Assembly: GCA_003676145.1 (NCBI GenBank)
Contig: NAUB01000022.1
Location: forward strand, 1 to 64,000
Direction of reading: 5' to 3'
Source of the DNA: a gamma proteobacterium symbiont of Stewartia floridana
GTDB lineage: Bacteria > Pseudomonadota > Gammaproteobacteria > Chromatiales > Chromatiaceae
Length of the DNA stretch: 64,000 nt
A program made the translations under genes and the position numbers. Below, in pieces: positions 10,675-19,322 of the stretch (the first letter of the stretch is position 1; each line of letters begins with the position of its first letter). The notes beneath the pieces were generated by a model, which saw nothing but the letters and a program-made list of their open reading frames with translations, made no database searches and was not told the origin of the DNA.

Positions 10675-10763
10675 CCTAGGGACAGTTAACACGAATCCAA
10701 TCGGCCCTGATTGGCATTTTTTCAGGTTTACCCGGTCCTGTGATTCGAACTGACAGGCCCTGG
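10675..10763. repeat. Dispersed repeat family A, copy 4
   Basis: This copy runs in the opposite orientation to copy 3. It starts CCTAGGGACAGTTAACACGA, continues ATCCAATCGGCCCTGATTGG and ends ACAGGCCCTGG. Both ends keep the GGGCC-type inverted termini, but the interior is longer than in copy 3. It lies between the Nudix gene and prc. Confidence 0.6.
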
Positions 10764-10858
10764 CTACAATTTGAGTATGCTTTGGACTGAAATTCCAGTC
10801 ACCGGGTTCCGCACGCTCTGGAAAAGCGAACCGCTCCCCTTGAATCTACCACCTTTGT

Positions 10859-11719
10859 TCACAATTTCTCGTGCAGTCCGTTGATTAATTTGAGATATCC
10901 CGGTGTTTCAGGATTTATAATCCCATGCCGCACTAGAAAGTCAATCACCACCAGATTGCAGTTCGGCTTGAAATCGTCGCTGTTGGCGACCCGTTCGGCC
11001 ACCTCCTCGATCGGCATCAGCATGAATTCTGCCACTTCACCATCTGAATTATAGGGGACAAAATCCGGTGGAAGTTCAAGATCATAACAGTAGAGAGTAT
11101 CGGGCTTTAGACCGACCGGCGTTTCCGTACAGTAGGTGATCGCACCGATCGGTACCGCCTGAGCCACGATGTGGGATGGCACACTCGCCTCTTCCTGACA
11201 CTCTTTGTGCAGATTGTCCGCCAGTGAGATCTCATGGGGCAGCCCTCCGGCCACCATATTGTCCAGATGGTCAGGAAAAACCCTTCGGTCGGCCGACCGC
11301 CTGGCGACCCACAGCAACAGCTCAGATCCATTACGCACATAGCCATTCAGGTGCTGTCCATAGGCGCGCAGTCCGAAATAGGCAGCGGCAGCACGGTCAA
11401 TGGTTGCCAGCGCAGAATCCCTGTCGGCATGGGTGACCGGATAGCGTTCACCGTGCCGGTGGGTCATCACAGAGGATTCCACCAAGCCATTCACAACCTC
11501 ATCGAGAATTTCAGTCCTCTGCTCGAAGCTGTTGATTTGTGGATTTAAACTGACCCCTCGCTCATTCACTGTGAAAAGCTCGGATTGACTGCTCAAATAA
11601 GACCATACCGGCTCTTTCAGATACCCCACAAGATGAGAATCGAAGTAAAGGGCTTTGAAGTTGTTCCGATTCCATTCATTCAACCTATCTATATGTCTTT
11701 GATATCCTTGCAATTTCAT
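10859..11719 (-). CDS. Nudix hydrolase with DUF4743 N-terminal domain
   Basis: A 286-residue Nudix protein of the type related to the Nudix half of thiamine pyrophosphokinase fusions (Tnr3-like). The N-terminal about 110 residues match the DUF4743 pattern (ALYFDSHLVGYLKEP, then GLRAYGQHLNGYV). The Nudix box lies near residues 166-188 (GGLPHEIS...KECQEEASV), keeping the metal-binding EExxEE-type glutamates with Lys in place of Arg. Homologs hydrolyse oxidised thiamine diphosphates; here that is inference. It is a cytosolic, single gene with a weak ribosome site. Confidence 0.82.
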   Translation of the reverse strand: MKLQGYQRHIDRLNEWNRNNFKALYFDSHLVGYLKEPVWSYLSSQSELFTVNERGVSLNPQINSFEQRTEILDEVVNGLVESSVMTHRHGERYPVTHADRDSALATIDRAAAAYFGLRAYGQHLNGYVRNGSELLLWVARRSADRRVFPDHLDNMVAGGLPHEISLADNLHKECQEEASVPSHIVAQAVPIGAITYCTETPVGLKPDTLYCYDLELPPDFVPYNSDGEVAEFMLMPIEEVAERVANSDDFKPNCNLVVIDFLVRHGIINPETPGYLKLINGLHEKL

Positions 11720-11956
11720 CTTTTTATCTAGTTCCGCGTTCAGACAGGCCCCGATTATATGGCATGGTGACTCCCTAAGCTCACTTTGATGGGGGTAAAA
11801 CTGACTTTTTCAAGGTGTAGTTCGTCTTCAAGAAGAACCAATGGCTCTGATTTTTAAAGTCAATCTGAATGCCTGCTACCTGCAGATGTTGAGAATTTAG
11901 TTGCCAGGTTAATAACTGGTAAAGTTGCTTGCACCTTACAGGGAACAGATAAATCG

Positions 11957-12454
11957 ATGAACAACAGTCAAACACCGGATGATGAACCCAACACTGCTGA
12001 CGCAGAACCTCAACTTGCGGTGAAACGTTTCTGCGACGGCTGCAACTGTGCTCAGGCGGTGATCACCAGCTTTGCCGATCGCTATGGAGTCGATACGGAG
12101 TTGGCGATGCGCATCAGCTCAGGTCTTGGTGGTGGTGTGGGCCGGATGGGGGATATTTGTGGTACCCTCTCCGGCGCTGCATTGGTTCTGGGCCTGCACA
12201 TGGGGCCGAAAACTGCCGACGATGTGAGCGCCAAGGAGGCAACCTATAATGCCACCCGGCTGCTCCAGGAGCGCTTCATGGCGCGCCACGGCAGCAATCG
12301 CTGCAAGGAACTGCTGCAAAAAGATTTGAGCATCCCCGCTGAATATCAAGAGGCCAAGTCTCTCGGACTATTCAAAAACCAATGTCCAGACTATGTCGAG
12401 ACAGTGGTGACACTGCTCAGCCAGATAATCGAAGAGAGCGAACTTAAAGAATGA
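11957..12454 (+). CDS. C_GCAxxG_C_C family redox protein
   Basis: A 165-residue protein of the C_GCAxxG_C_C family (TIGR01909), whose members are thought to be thiol/disulfide-active proteins, often beside oxidoreductases. The signature is visible as CDGCNCAQAV near residue 29 and GGGVGRMGDICGTLSGA near residue 57, with further cysteines in NRCKELL and NQCPDYV. The biochemical role is not established. It overlaps the following dUTPase gene by four bases (ATGA), so the two are translationally coupled. It has no signal peptide and is presumably cytosolic. Confidence 0.8.
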   Translation: MNNSQTPDDEPNTADAEPQLAVKRFCDGCNCAQAVITSFADRYGVDTELAMRISSGLGGGVGRMGDICGTLSGAALVLGLHMGPKTADDVSAKEATYNATRLLQERFMARHGSNRCKELLQKDLSIPAEYQEAKSLGLFKNQCPDYVETVVTLLSQIIEESELKE

Positions 12455-13080
12455 AAGAAAAGATCCTCAACATGCTTGAGCTGCAGGATGCGATGAACTG
12501 CAAAGTCAACGATGACTGGCGCGATGCCGGCTACCCCTGGTATCGAGCGATCTGGACCGAGTGTGCCGAGATGCTCGATCACTATGGCTGGAAATGGTGG
12601 AAACATCAGAAACCCGACATGGAACAGGTTCACCTCGAGATCATTGACATCTGGCACTTCGCGCTGAGTGATTTGATCCTGCACAATGCCACCCTGGAAG
12701 GCGCCGCAGAACAGGCACTCGAAGGTTTGAATCAGGCAACCGACGGGATCGACCTTCGAAGTTCCATTGAGCAGCTGGCGATGTTCAGCATCAAGACCGA
12801 GTCGGCCGACATCGGCCACTTCGCCACCATGATGCAGGCGGCCGAACTCAGCTTCGATGATCTCTACAAGACCTATATCGGCAAGAACGTACTCAACTTC
12901 TTCCGTCAGGATCACGGCTACAAGGAGGGCAGCTACATCAAAGTCTGGGATGGCCGGGAGGATAATGAATACCTGTCGGAGATCCTCTCCAAGCTCGACC
13001 CGGACAGCGCCGACTTCAGTGATCAGGTCTATCAACAGTTGCAGCACTACTACCCTGCTGAAACGACTGACAACAACTAG
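12451..13080 (+). CDS. dUTPase, dimeric all-alpha type
   Basis: A 209-residue helical NTP pyrophosphatase of the dUTPase_2 (dimeric dUTPase, MazG-related) family, expected to hydrolyse dUTP to dUMP and keep uracil out of DNA. The metal-binding helices are recognisable: IWTECAEMLDHYGWKWWK supplies an E..E pattern, and LEIIDIWHFALS supplies E..D. This family is unrelated to the trimeric Dut. It starts inside the stop region of the preceding C_GCAxxG_C_C gene. Its TAG stop is the first part of dispersed repeat copy 5. Confidence 0.82.
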   Translation: MKEKILNMLELQDAMNCKVNDDWRDAGYPWYRAIWTECAEMLDHYGWKWWKHQKPDMEQVHLEIIDIWHFALSDLILHNATLEGAAEQALEGLNQATDGIDLRSSIEQLAMFSIKTESADIGHFATMMQAAELSFDDLYKTYIGKNVLNFFRQDHGYKEGSYIKVWDGREDNEYLSEILSKLDPDSADFSDQVYQQLQHYYPAETTDNN

Positions 13081-13105
13081 GGCCTGCTAAGAACGGCGCT
13101 AACTT
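13077..13105. repeat. Dispersed repeat family A, copy 5 (overlaps dUTPase stop)
   Basis: CTAGGGCCTGCTAAGAACGG is a decayed version of the family A end, and the preceding gene terminates inside it with TAG. Confidence 0.55.
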
Positions 13106-13204
13106 AAGCACTGAAATGCTGTACATCGAGTTTTATCAAGGATTCTGGTGGGGCGTGACCCCACCAAATCGTGCTTAAACAAATACCCTCCGGGCCTGAT
13201 AACG

Positions 13205-13543
13205 CTATCCAGGGGGTAAAGGTCGTTGCCGCTGATGCCTTCTGAGTTTGACCATCAGGTCATAGGGAAGCAGCAGAGTGTCCGCAACAAAACAGAATGG
13301 CACATCCATCCCTCTCACGAACTGCTCGCCATACAGATAGAAATCAGAAAAACTCCTGATAAAGTTGTGAATTGCTGTCTTGGTTCCCAGGTAGGGGTGC
13401 AGGATATCGTGATCTTGCAGATGGACTTTAACGGTGGAGCAAGCCGTCAATACGCTGAGAATGGATGCCACCAATAGGGCTCTGCAGATTGATTGAAAAC
13501 AGCCTTGTTGGTTTTTATTCGCTCTGATTCCTGCCAGTCCCAT
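13205..13543 (-). CDS. YceK/YidQ family lipoprotein
   Basis: A small lipoprotein of about 112 residues with an N-terminal helix and the lipobox L-T-A-C (followed by STV). The C-terminal half carries the YceK/YidQ signature, including the ADTLLLPYDL stretch. Function is unknown; E. coli relatives are outer-membrane-associated lipoproteins. Several in-frame starts exist. The ATG at 13543 sits seven bases after a strong GGAGGT, whereas the ATG at 13549 is too close to it, so 13543 is preferred. The gene stands alone, with the coiled-coil gene next on the same strand. Confidence 0.7.
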   Translation of the reverse strand: MGLAGIRANKNQQGCFQSICRALLVASILSVLTACSTVKVHLQDHDILHPYLGTKTAIHNFIRSFSDFYLYGEQFVRGMDVPFCFVADTLLLPYDLMVKLRRHQRQRPLPPG

Positions 13544-13594
13544 ACTCATGACCTCCGTTGTCATCGATTGGTTCTGCAATGAAGGGCATGCGGA

Positions 13595-14056
13595 TCAGGA
13601 GAGTATCTGCTCCAGCTGCAGCTCGGTATAGCCCGCCTCTTCACCAAACTTCTCAACCAGATCCTCTCCCGCATGTTGTCTTGCCGCACTCTTCTCCTCA
13701 TTCTGCTCCAGATAGTGTTCATAGCGGCTGCGCAGATAACCATGCCGTCGCCAGGCATCCCGTTGATTCAGACCTACCCGTGTTGAGCGCTGGGACCTGA
13801 GCAGTTTTGCGGCACCGCCGGGAGACTTCTGCTTACCAGCCTTTTTCTGCTTACGGCTATCCGATTCATCCAGCTTGGTTTTCAGCTTGGCTATGGTTCG
13901 TTCACGTTTTTCAACCACCGCTTCGAGCATCTTGATTCTGCTCTTCAGTTCAGAGAGTTTTGCACTCTTCTGCTTGACCTGTTTGCCTATGGTTTTGTTC
14001 TTTTTGCTGAGCTTTTCCTTGGCTCTCTTTTTCAGTTTTTTTTCGTTCTTCTTCAT
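13595..14056 (-). CDS. Lys-rich coiled-coil protein of unknown function
   Basis: I do not recognise this 153-residue protein. Residues 1-80 are very rich in Lys and form a long coiled coil (heptads in LSELKSRIKMLEAVVEKRER). They are followed by a linker KKAGKQKSPGG and a charged helical tail with Arg and Glu. No signal peptide, Cys or catalytic motif is seen. The high Lys content with a basic linker suggests nucleic-acid or membrane-surface binding, but that is a guess. The ATG is preceded by GAGGCAGGGG. It is upstream of, and co-directional with, the YceK-like lipoprotein gene. Confidence 0.6.
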   Translation of the reverse strand: MKKNEKKLKKRAKEKLSKKNKTIGKQVKQKSAKLSELKSRIKMLEAVVEKRERTIAKLKTKLDESDSRKQKKAGKQKSPGGAAKLLRSQRSTRVGLNQRDAWRRHGYLRSRYEHYLEQNEEKSAARQHAGEDLVEKFGEEAGYTELQLEQILS

Positions 14057-14410
14057 ACCCCTGCCTCAATTGATCGACTGCAACTGTTATCAGCAGCCAG
14101 CCATTGGATTTCTTGGTTTTCGGCCTGTCAGCAGACACCAATAGTTAAATTAGTCTAGTCTGTTTTTCGCCAAATGCCGGGAATCGGGCTCAACCTCTCC
14201 ATCCATTCACTTCATGCAGATGGATGCTAACCTGAAGAAACTGGAAATCCTCCAGCAAATCTTTCTGCGCCAGGTGAATCCAGATCCAGATTTCAAGAGT
14301 AGAGTCATATAGATGCTCCACTGCAGTAGCCGACGCTGTGCCGGATCGATTCAGGTGAACGGCAGGGCTTAGGCCCCCAAGCCATTGAATTTCCAATCAG
14401 GAGAGACTTC
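14057..14410. other. Intergenic region before the thioredoxin-like gene
   Basis: About 350 bases between divergent genes. I see no convincing gene, repeat or RNA. The GGAGAG ribosome site of the plus-strand gene is at its end. Confidence 0.5.
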
Positions 14411-15007
14411 ATGGGAAAGCGAAACCTGTCACGTAGAGATTTCATCACCACGACGCCCCTGGCTCCGCTGGCGTTGCTGCCACTGGGCTACACCCCCCAG
14501 GTGATGGGCGACGACGACAAAAAAAGATATGGCATCAAAGGCAGACTGGCGCCTCCGCTGCAGGTGGACTATTGGATCGATGCGCAGGGTCGGCCCGGCG
14601 ACTTCAAACAGCAGCAGTTATCCGGAAAGTGGGTCTATCTGAAATGTTTTCAGAACTGGTGCCCAGGTTGTCATGAGTACGGTTTCCCAGCCCTGAAGCG
14701 GGTTGCCGACACCTTTGCCGAGGATCCGCGGGTTGAGGTACTCGCGGTTCAAACCGTTTTCGAAGGCTACAGCAGCAATACCAAAGAAGATCTGCGAAAG
14801 TTGCAGCTGCGTTATGAGCTGCCGATCATGATGGGGCATGATCCGGGTGATCCGCAAACACACACCTATCCGCAAACCATGAGGGACTATCGTACCGGGG
14901 GAACACCATGGGTGGTGATCATCGATCCCTCGGGAAAGGTGGTGTTCAACCATTTCCATATCGAACCGGACGAGTTCATTCCCCAGCTCCAGAAGATACT
15001 GGGGTGA
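14411..15007 (+). CDS. Tat-exported thioredoxin-like (TlpA/AhpC-type) protein
   Basis: A 198-residue thioredoxin-fold protein. A twin-arginine signal (SRRDFITTT, Arg8-Arg9) is followed by a hydrophobic stretch to about residue 32, so it should be folded before export to the periplasm. The active site is C-P-G-C at residues 84-87 in FQNWCPGCHEYGFP, and a late cis-Pro region GGTPWVVIIDPSG is present. It may reduce or oxidise periplasmic thiols. Tat export rather than Sec is unusual for TlpA-like proteins. A good ribosome site (CAGGAGAGACTTC) supports the start. It is a single gene. Confidence 0.8.
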   Translation: MGKRNLSRRDFITTTPLAPLALLPLGYTPQVMGDDDKKRYGIKGRLAPPLQVDYWIDAQGRPGDFKQQQLSGKWVYLKCFQNWCPGCHEYGFPALKRVADTFAEDPRVEVLAVQTVFEGYSSNTKEDLRKLQLRYELPIMMGHDPGDPQTHTYPQTMRDYRTGGTPWVVIIDPSGKVVFNHFHIEPDEFIPQLQKILG

Positions 15008-15130
15008 CCCTGAAACGCTCCCGGGGCTCTCTACAACTGCACTGCCCAAACCGGTGGCGGTGGAAGCCGAGAGCAAAATGATGCGGGTTATCCAAAAGCT
15101 GATTGGGTAATTTATTCAGTAACCCAATGC

Positions 15131-15583
15131 TCAATTGAAAGAGCAGCCGTTCAGCAGATAGCGGATGGCCTTGCGATTGGTCCATGAGCTGGCCATTCGC
15201 AGGGCACGCTCTGATGAGACCCAGCGGTATTCGCTGTGTTCAGCCGCCTGCAGTCTTGGCAGTCGGCGACTGGGAAGTTGCAGGGCGAACCAGTGCTCTT
15301 TATTGGTATGGGCTGTTGCGGCGTATCGGGCGCGCCAGGCGGGAAGAATTGGAAAGCTCACCTGCTGGCGCAGATCGACCAGTCGATTGCCGGCCAGGAT
15401 GCCGGTCTCCTCATAGAGCTCGCGACGGGCCGCCTGTGCGGCAGACTCTCCCCACTTCAGACTGCCGGTGACCGATTGCCAGAAATGCTTCGGCCGGACC
15501 CGGCGCATCATCAACACCTGTCCGGCCTGGGTGTAGACCACCACCAGCACTGACTCTGGTCGCTTATAGGCGCTGCCTGTCAT
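15131..15583 (-). CDS. nudB: Dihydroneopterin triphosphate diphosphatase (Nudix)
   Basis: A Nudix hydrolase that removes pyrophosphate from dihydroneopterin triphosphate, the second step of folate synthesis. From the ATG at 15583 it has 150 residues, the length of E. coli NudB. KRPESVLVVVYT is the usual N terminus, so the longer reading frame that runs into aspS is not preferred. The Nudix box is GSLKWGESAAQAARRELYEE plus TG, and WQSVTGSL is characteristic of NudB. It follows aspS by 43 bases, an arrangement common in Gammaproteobacteria. Confidence 0.9.
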   Translation of the reverse strand: MTGSAYKRPESVLVVVYTQAGQVLMMRRVRPKHFWQSVTGSLKWGESAAQAARRELYEETGILAGNRLVDLRQQVSFPILPAWRARYAATAHTNKEHWFALQLPSRRLPRLQAAEHSEYRWVSSERALRMASSWTNRKAIRYLLNGCSFN

Positions 15584-15626
15584 CTCTGGCTGATCAGCTC
15601 GCGCCAACAGCAGCGGTGAACGGCAA

Positions 15627-17414
15627 CTAAGCTTCCTCTTCCACCACAGGTTTACGTACCCGGATGGAGAGCTCACGTAACTGATCCGGCGCCACTTCCG
15701 ATGGCGCTGAGGTGAGCATGCAGGCGGCAGTCTGGGTTTTTGGAAAGGCCATTACCTCGCGGATCGAGGAGGAACCGGTCAGCAGCATCACCAGACGATC
15801 AAGACCGAACGCCAGTCCCCCATGGGGAGGACAACCGTATTTCAGCGCGTTGAGCAGAAAACCGAACTTCTCTTCAGCCTCCTCATCGCTGATCTCCAGC
15901 AACTGGAAGATCTTCTGCTGTACATCCTGCTGGTGAATACGAATCGAACCACCACCCAGTTCAACGCCATTCATCACCATGTCGTAGGCACGGGATTTAC
16001 AGGCGCCGGGATCGGAGTCGAGCAGTTCCAGCTGATCCAGCTTGGGCGAGGTGAAAGGATGGTGCAGCGGTGTCCAACGATCGTGGTTTTCATCCCACTC
16101 GAACATCGGGAAATCGACGACCCACAAGGGGCGCCAGTCACCCTGCAACAGCTCCATATCCTGACCGACTTTGACGCGCAGGGCGCCGAGAGCCTCGTTG
16201 ACCACATGAGCCTTGTCGGCGCCGAAGAAGATCAGATCCCCATCCTTCGCGGCGGTACGCTCAAGGATCGCATTTACCACCTCATCCGGGAGGAATTTCA
16301 GAATCGGTGACTGCAGACCCTCGATACCCTTGGCCAGCTCATTGACTTTGATGTAGGCCAGCCCTTTGGCGCCGTAGATGCCCACATACTTGGTGTATTC
16401 ATCGATCTGTTTGCGGCTCAGCGCACTGCCACCGGGCACCATCATTGCCGCCACCCGGCCTTTGGCATCCTTGGCAGGACCGGAAAACACCTTGAACTCC
16501 ACCGACTGCATCAGATCCCCCAGATCGACAAGCTCCAGGGGTACCCGCAAGTCGGGACGGTCAGAGCCGAAACGGGAGATTGCCTCATCGTAGGTCATGC
16601 GTGGGAATGGATTCGGCAGGTCCACATCCAGGACCTCTTTGTAGAGCTGGCGAATCATCTCCTCATTCAGCTGCAGAATCTCGTCCTCACTCATGAAAGA
16701 GGTCTCGATATCGAGCTGAGTGAATTCAGGTTGCCGGTCGGCACGTAGATCCTCATCGCGGAAACAGCGCACAATCTGGTAGTAGCGGTCCATACCGGAC
16801 ATCATCAGCAGCTGTTTGAACAGCTGTGGAGATTGAGGCAGGGCAAAAAACTCGCCTGGATGGGTACGGCTCGGCACCAGGTAGTCCCGCGCCCCTTCCG
16901 GGGTGGCCTTGGTCAGCATCGGTGTTTCGATGTCCATGAAACCCTGATCTTCGAGGAAACGGCGCAGGGATTTGGTCACCTGAGCGCGCACTCGAATCTT
17001 CTCCAGCATTTCTGGACGGCGCAGATCGATATAGCGATAGCGCAGGCGGATCTCTTCCGATGCCTTCTCGTGCTCATCGAGTTGAAATGGGGGTGTATCC
17101 GAGCGGTTCAGCACTTCCAGATCAAGACCGAGAATCTCGATCTCGCCAGTGGGCAGATCCTTGTTGACGGTACCTTCGGGTCGAGCTCTGACCCGCCCTT
17201 TCACGCGCAGCACGAACTCGTTGCGCACATGCTCAGCAATCGAGAAAATCTCCGGCAGATCCGGATCATAAACCACCTGCACTAGACCCTCGCGGTCACG
17301 CAGATCGATGAAAATCACCCCACCATGATCACGACGACGATGCACCCATCCACAAATTTCAACTTCCTGGTCGATATGGGAGCTATTGATTTGTCCACAA
17401 TAATGACTGCGCAT
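15627..17414 (-). CDS. aspS: Aspartyl-tRNA synthetase
   Basis: A class II aminoacyl-tRNA synthetase charging tRNA-Asp. Its 595 residues match the bacterial type. An OB-fold anticodon-binding domain occupies residues 1-110 ([20 protein letters not shown]). It is followed by motif 2 ([20 protein letters not shown]), the bacterial GAD insertion domain around 290-420, and motif 3 ([17 protein letters not shown]). It belongs to the FmdB-DUF502-aspS-nudB run, all on one strand with short gaps, and is probably co-transcribed with them. Confidence 0.97.
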   Translation of the reverse strand: MRSHYCGQINSSHIDQEVEICGWVHRRRDHGGVIFIDLRDREGLVQVVYDPDLPEIFSIAEHVRNEFVLRVKGRVRARPEGTVNKDLPTGEIEILGLDLEVLNRSDTPPFQLDEHEKASEEIRLRYRYIDLRRPEMLEKIRVRAQVTKSLRRFLEDQGFMDIETPMLTKATPEGARDYLVPSRTHPGEFFALPQSPQLFKQLLMMSGMDRYYQIVRCFRDEDLRADRQPEFTQLDIETSFMSEDEILQLNEEMIRQLYKEVLDVDLPNPFPRMTYDEAISRFGSDRPDLRVPLELVDLGDLMQSVEFKVFSGPAKDAKGRVAAMMVPGGSALSRKQIDEYTKYVGIYGAKGLAYIKVNELAKGIEGLQSPILKFLPDEVVNAILERTAAKDGDLIFFGADKAHVVNEALGALRVKVGQDMELLQGDWRPLWVVDFPMFEWDENHDRWTPLHHPFTSPKLDQLELLDSDPGACKSRAYDMVMNGVELGGGSIRIHQQDVQQKIFQLLEISDEEAEEKFGFLLNALKYGCPPHGGLAFGLDRLVMLLTGSSSIREVMAFPKTQTAACMLTSAPSEVAPDQLRELSIRVRKPVVEEEA

Positions 17415-17462
17415 GGGTATTATCCTGTGAGGTTTCGCTGGAACGGCTAAAAAGCGGGAATG

Positions 17463-18089
17463 TTACGGCTTGGCTTGCGCCTCTGCAAGCCCGGAGGTTG
17501 AGTTTACCGCTCCCATCGAGAGCAACATTTTCAATCCGTCATCCACACTCATATCCAACTCACGCACTTCCTCTTTCGGCAGAAGCACGAAATAGCCGCC
17601 GGTGGGGTTGGGTGTGGTGGGAATGTAGACACTCACCAGTTCGCGCCCGAGCGCCTCCTGGATCGGACCACTCTCCTCATTGGTTAGGAAGGCCAGGGTC
17701 CAGAGCCCGCGTCGCGGAAACTCCACCAGTACAACTTTGCGGAACGACCTGCCGTTGTCGGCAAACATCGTCTCCACCAGCTGTTTGACAGCGGAGTAGA
17801 CCGATCTGACCAGAGGAATACGGGAGACCAACGCCTCCCACAGCTTGACCAGACGACGGCCGAACAGATTTGCCGCCACCAGGCCGGTAATGAACAGAAT
17901 CACCAGGGAGAGCACGACGCCGAGGCCTGGGACATGGAATCCCAGCAGACTCTCCGGGCGGTAGGCTTGTGGCAGCAGCAGCAGGCTGCGATCCATCCAG
18001 TCCACCAGCAGACTGACCACCAGATAGCTCGCCCCGAGCGGTAACCAGACCAGCAGACCAGCTACCAGGTAACGACGTAAGTATGTCAT
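17463..18089 (-). CDS. DUF502 family membrane protein
   Basis: A 208-residue inner-membrane protein of the DUF502 family. Two hydrophobic segments lie at about residues 8-30 and 55-80. They are followed by a soluble region with the conserved IPLVRSVYSAVKQLVET stretch and the PTTPNPTGGYFVLLP signature. The molecular function is not known. In Gammaproteobacteria it sits between the FmdB zinc ribbon and aspS, as here, and this linkage is the main annotation clue. The start lies 21 bases after the FmdB stop. Confidence 0.85.
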   Translation of the reverse strand: MTYLRRYLVAGLLVWLPLGASYLVVSLLVDWMDRSLLLLPQAYRPESLLGFHVPGLGVVLSLVILFITGLVAANLFGRRLVKLWEALVSRIPLVRSVYSAVKQLVETMFADNGRSFRKVVLVEFPRRGLWTLAFLTNEESGPIQEALGRELVSVYIPTTPNPTGGYFVLLPKEEVRELDMSVDDGLKMLLSMGAVNSTSGLAEAQAKP

Positions 18090-18110
18090 TCAGAGATCCA
18101 AAAGGCTGTC

Positions 18111-18371
18111 TTAAGCGCCACAAGAGCCGCCACCGCAGCCCTTTGATTTCCCTGCTGATTTACCGCTATCGTGAACATTTTTCTTGTTGCCGCTCTTGAA
18201 ATCCGTCTCATACCAGCCACTGCCCTTGAGGCGGAATCCAGCTGCTGAGATGAGCTTTTTCAGACTATCCTGTTTGCATTCAGGGCATTCGGTCAGGGGC
18301 TCATCGCTCATCTTCTGCATCGCCTCCAACTCATGGTCACAGGCCTGGCAACGATACTCATAAATCGGCAT
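18111..18371 (-). CDS. FmdB family zinc-ribbon protein
   Basis: An 86-residue protein starting MPIYEYRCQAC. Cys8/Cys11 and Cys29/Cys32 form a zinc ribbon of the FmdB/CxxC_CxxC_SSSS type. The C terminus is Gly/Ser/Cys-rich (GCGGGSCG), as in many relatives. It was named after a putative regulator of formamidase, but its role in this operon is unknown. It is the first gene of the FmdB-DUF502-aspS-nudB unit. Confidence 0.88.
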   Translation of the reverse strand: MPIYEYRCQACDHELEAMQKMSDEPLTECPECKQDSLKKLISAAGFRLKGSGWYETDFKSGNKKNVHDSGKSAGKSKGCGGGSCGA

Positions 18372-18518
18372 TTTCGTGCTTCCTCAATAATCGGTTTCGG
18401 CGACAGAATCGGGCTCAGCCACCTGGAATTGCTGAATCCTACCATATTGGGCACCACAGACTAATAATCAAGACCGTTTAAATCCTAAGCCCGGGCATGG
18501 GGAAGTGAAGCACCTGTT

Positions 18519-18673
18519 GGCCGCAAATAGACGCAAAGCACCGCAAAGTGCCGCGAAACAGATGAATCAGAATCTGGTTTGTATGCAGTTGAGTGCTTTT
18601 AAGCCGAACAGAAATGGGAAAAATAGTGGATCAAATTCGCGAAATTTTGCGGTGATTCGCGATCATTCGCGGC
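18519..18673. repeat. Inverted-repeat hairpin family B, copy 1
   Basis: The left arm is built from GCAAATAGACGCAAAGCACCGC units. The right arm (ending GCGGTGATTCGCGATCATTC then GCGGC) is roughly its reverse complement. The two arms are separated by about 75 bases. This accounts for most of the 312-base gap between the FmdB gene and the PilZ gene. Confidence 0.65.
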
Positions 18674-18683
18674 AAAATACCCT

Positions 18684-19307
18684 TCAAGACTCGTCCTCTT
18701 CCAGCTCTTTCATTTCACGACGGTGCCTCAGCATCTCACCCTGGCGACGGGTGATATGTCGTATCAACGCATCCTGATCCGAACCCCGAATCTTGGTGAA
18801 ATTGATCCGCACATGGTAGGGGTAGCCCTCGTGCTCGCCGTCAGATGGCTCACTTCCAACCACCTCGCCATACGCCAGCAGGCCGGAAAATGAGGGCAGC
18901 AACAGCATCTTGACTTCCACCTTGGAGCCGATTTCAACCTCTTCGGTGATATCCATTGCCAAGCCACCGGCACTCAGATTGACCTGCTGTGAGGGCCGGT
19001 CGAGCAACTCCCGGGCTTCTGTCAGGAAACTGCGGCCCAGCAGATTGATCTTTTCATCCAGCGCTTTCAGATAGTCGGCGATATCCGTATCCCGCTGTTC
19101 GATACGATGCATTGAGGCGGACAGGTGCTGGCTGATCTCCTGCAGCCGGGTCATGACGGTAAACCGCTCCCCTGCCCTCAGCTGCTCATCAATACTGGTG
19201 GGTATATCGGCCGCCGGAATCACCCGGTAACTTACTCGGATCGAATCGTCTATACGGAAAAACTCCCTGCGTTCATCCTGGATTTTTTCCTGATCATCGA
19301 TAGACAT
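18684..19307 (-). CDS. PilZ domain protein
   Basis: A 207-residue protein with a C-terminal PilZ-type cyclic-di-GMP binding domain. The RxxxR element is in ERREFFRID near the N terminus, and the second element is the NLSAGGLAMDI stretch around residue 128. A helical region sits between them. It follows pomA and pomB on the same strand with a 15-base gap. This supports a role in coupling cyclic-di-GMP levels to flagellar stator activity or motility, analogous in concept to YcgR or FlgZ. That role is inferred from context. Confidence 0.8.
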   Translation of the reverse strand: MSIDDQEKIQDERREFFRIDDSIRVSYRVIPAADIPTSIDEQLRAGERFTVMTRLQEISQHLSASMHRIEQRDTDIADYLKALDEKINLLGRSFLTEARELLDRPSQQVNLSAGGLAMDITEEVEIGSKVEVKMLLLPSFSGLLAYGEVVGSEPSDGEHEGYPYHVRINFTKIRGSDQDALIRHITRRQGEMLRHRREMKELEEDES

Positions 19308-19322
19308 CGGTCTGGCTCCTAT

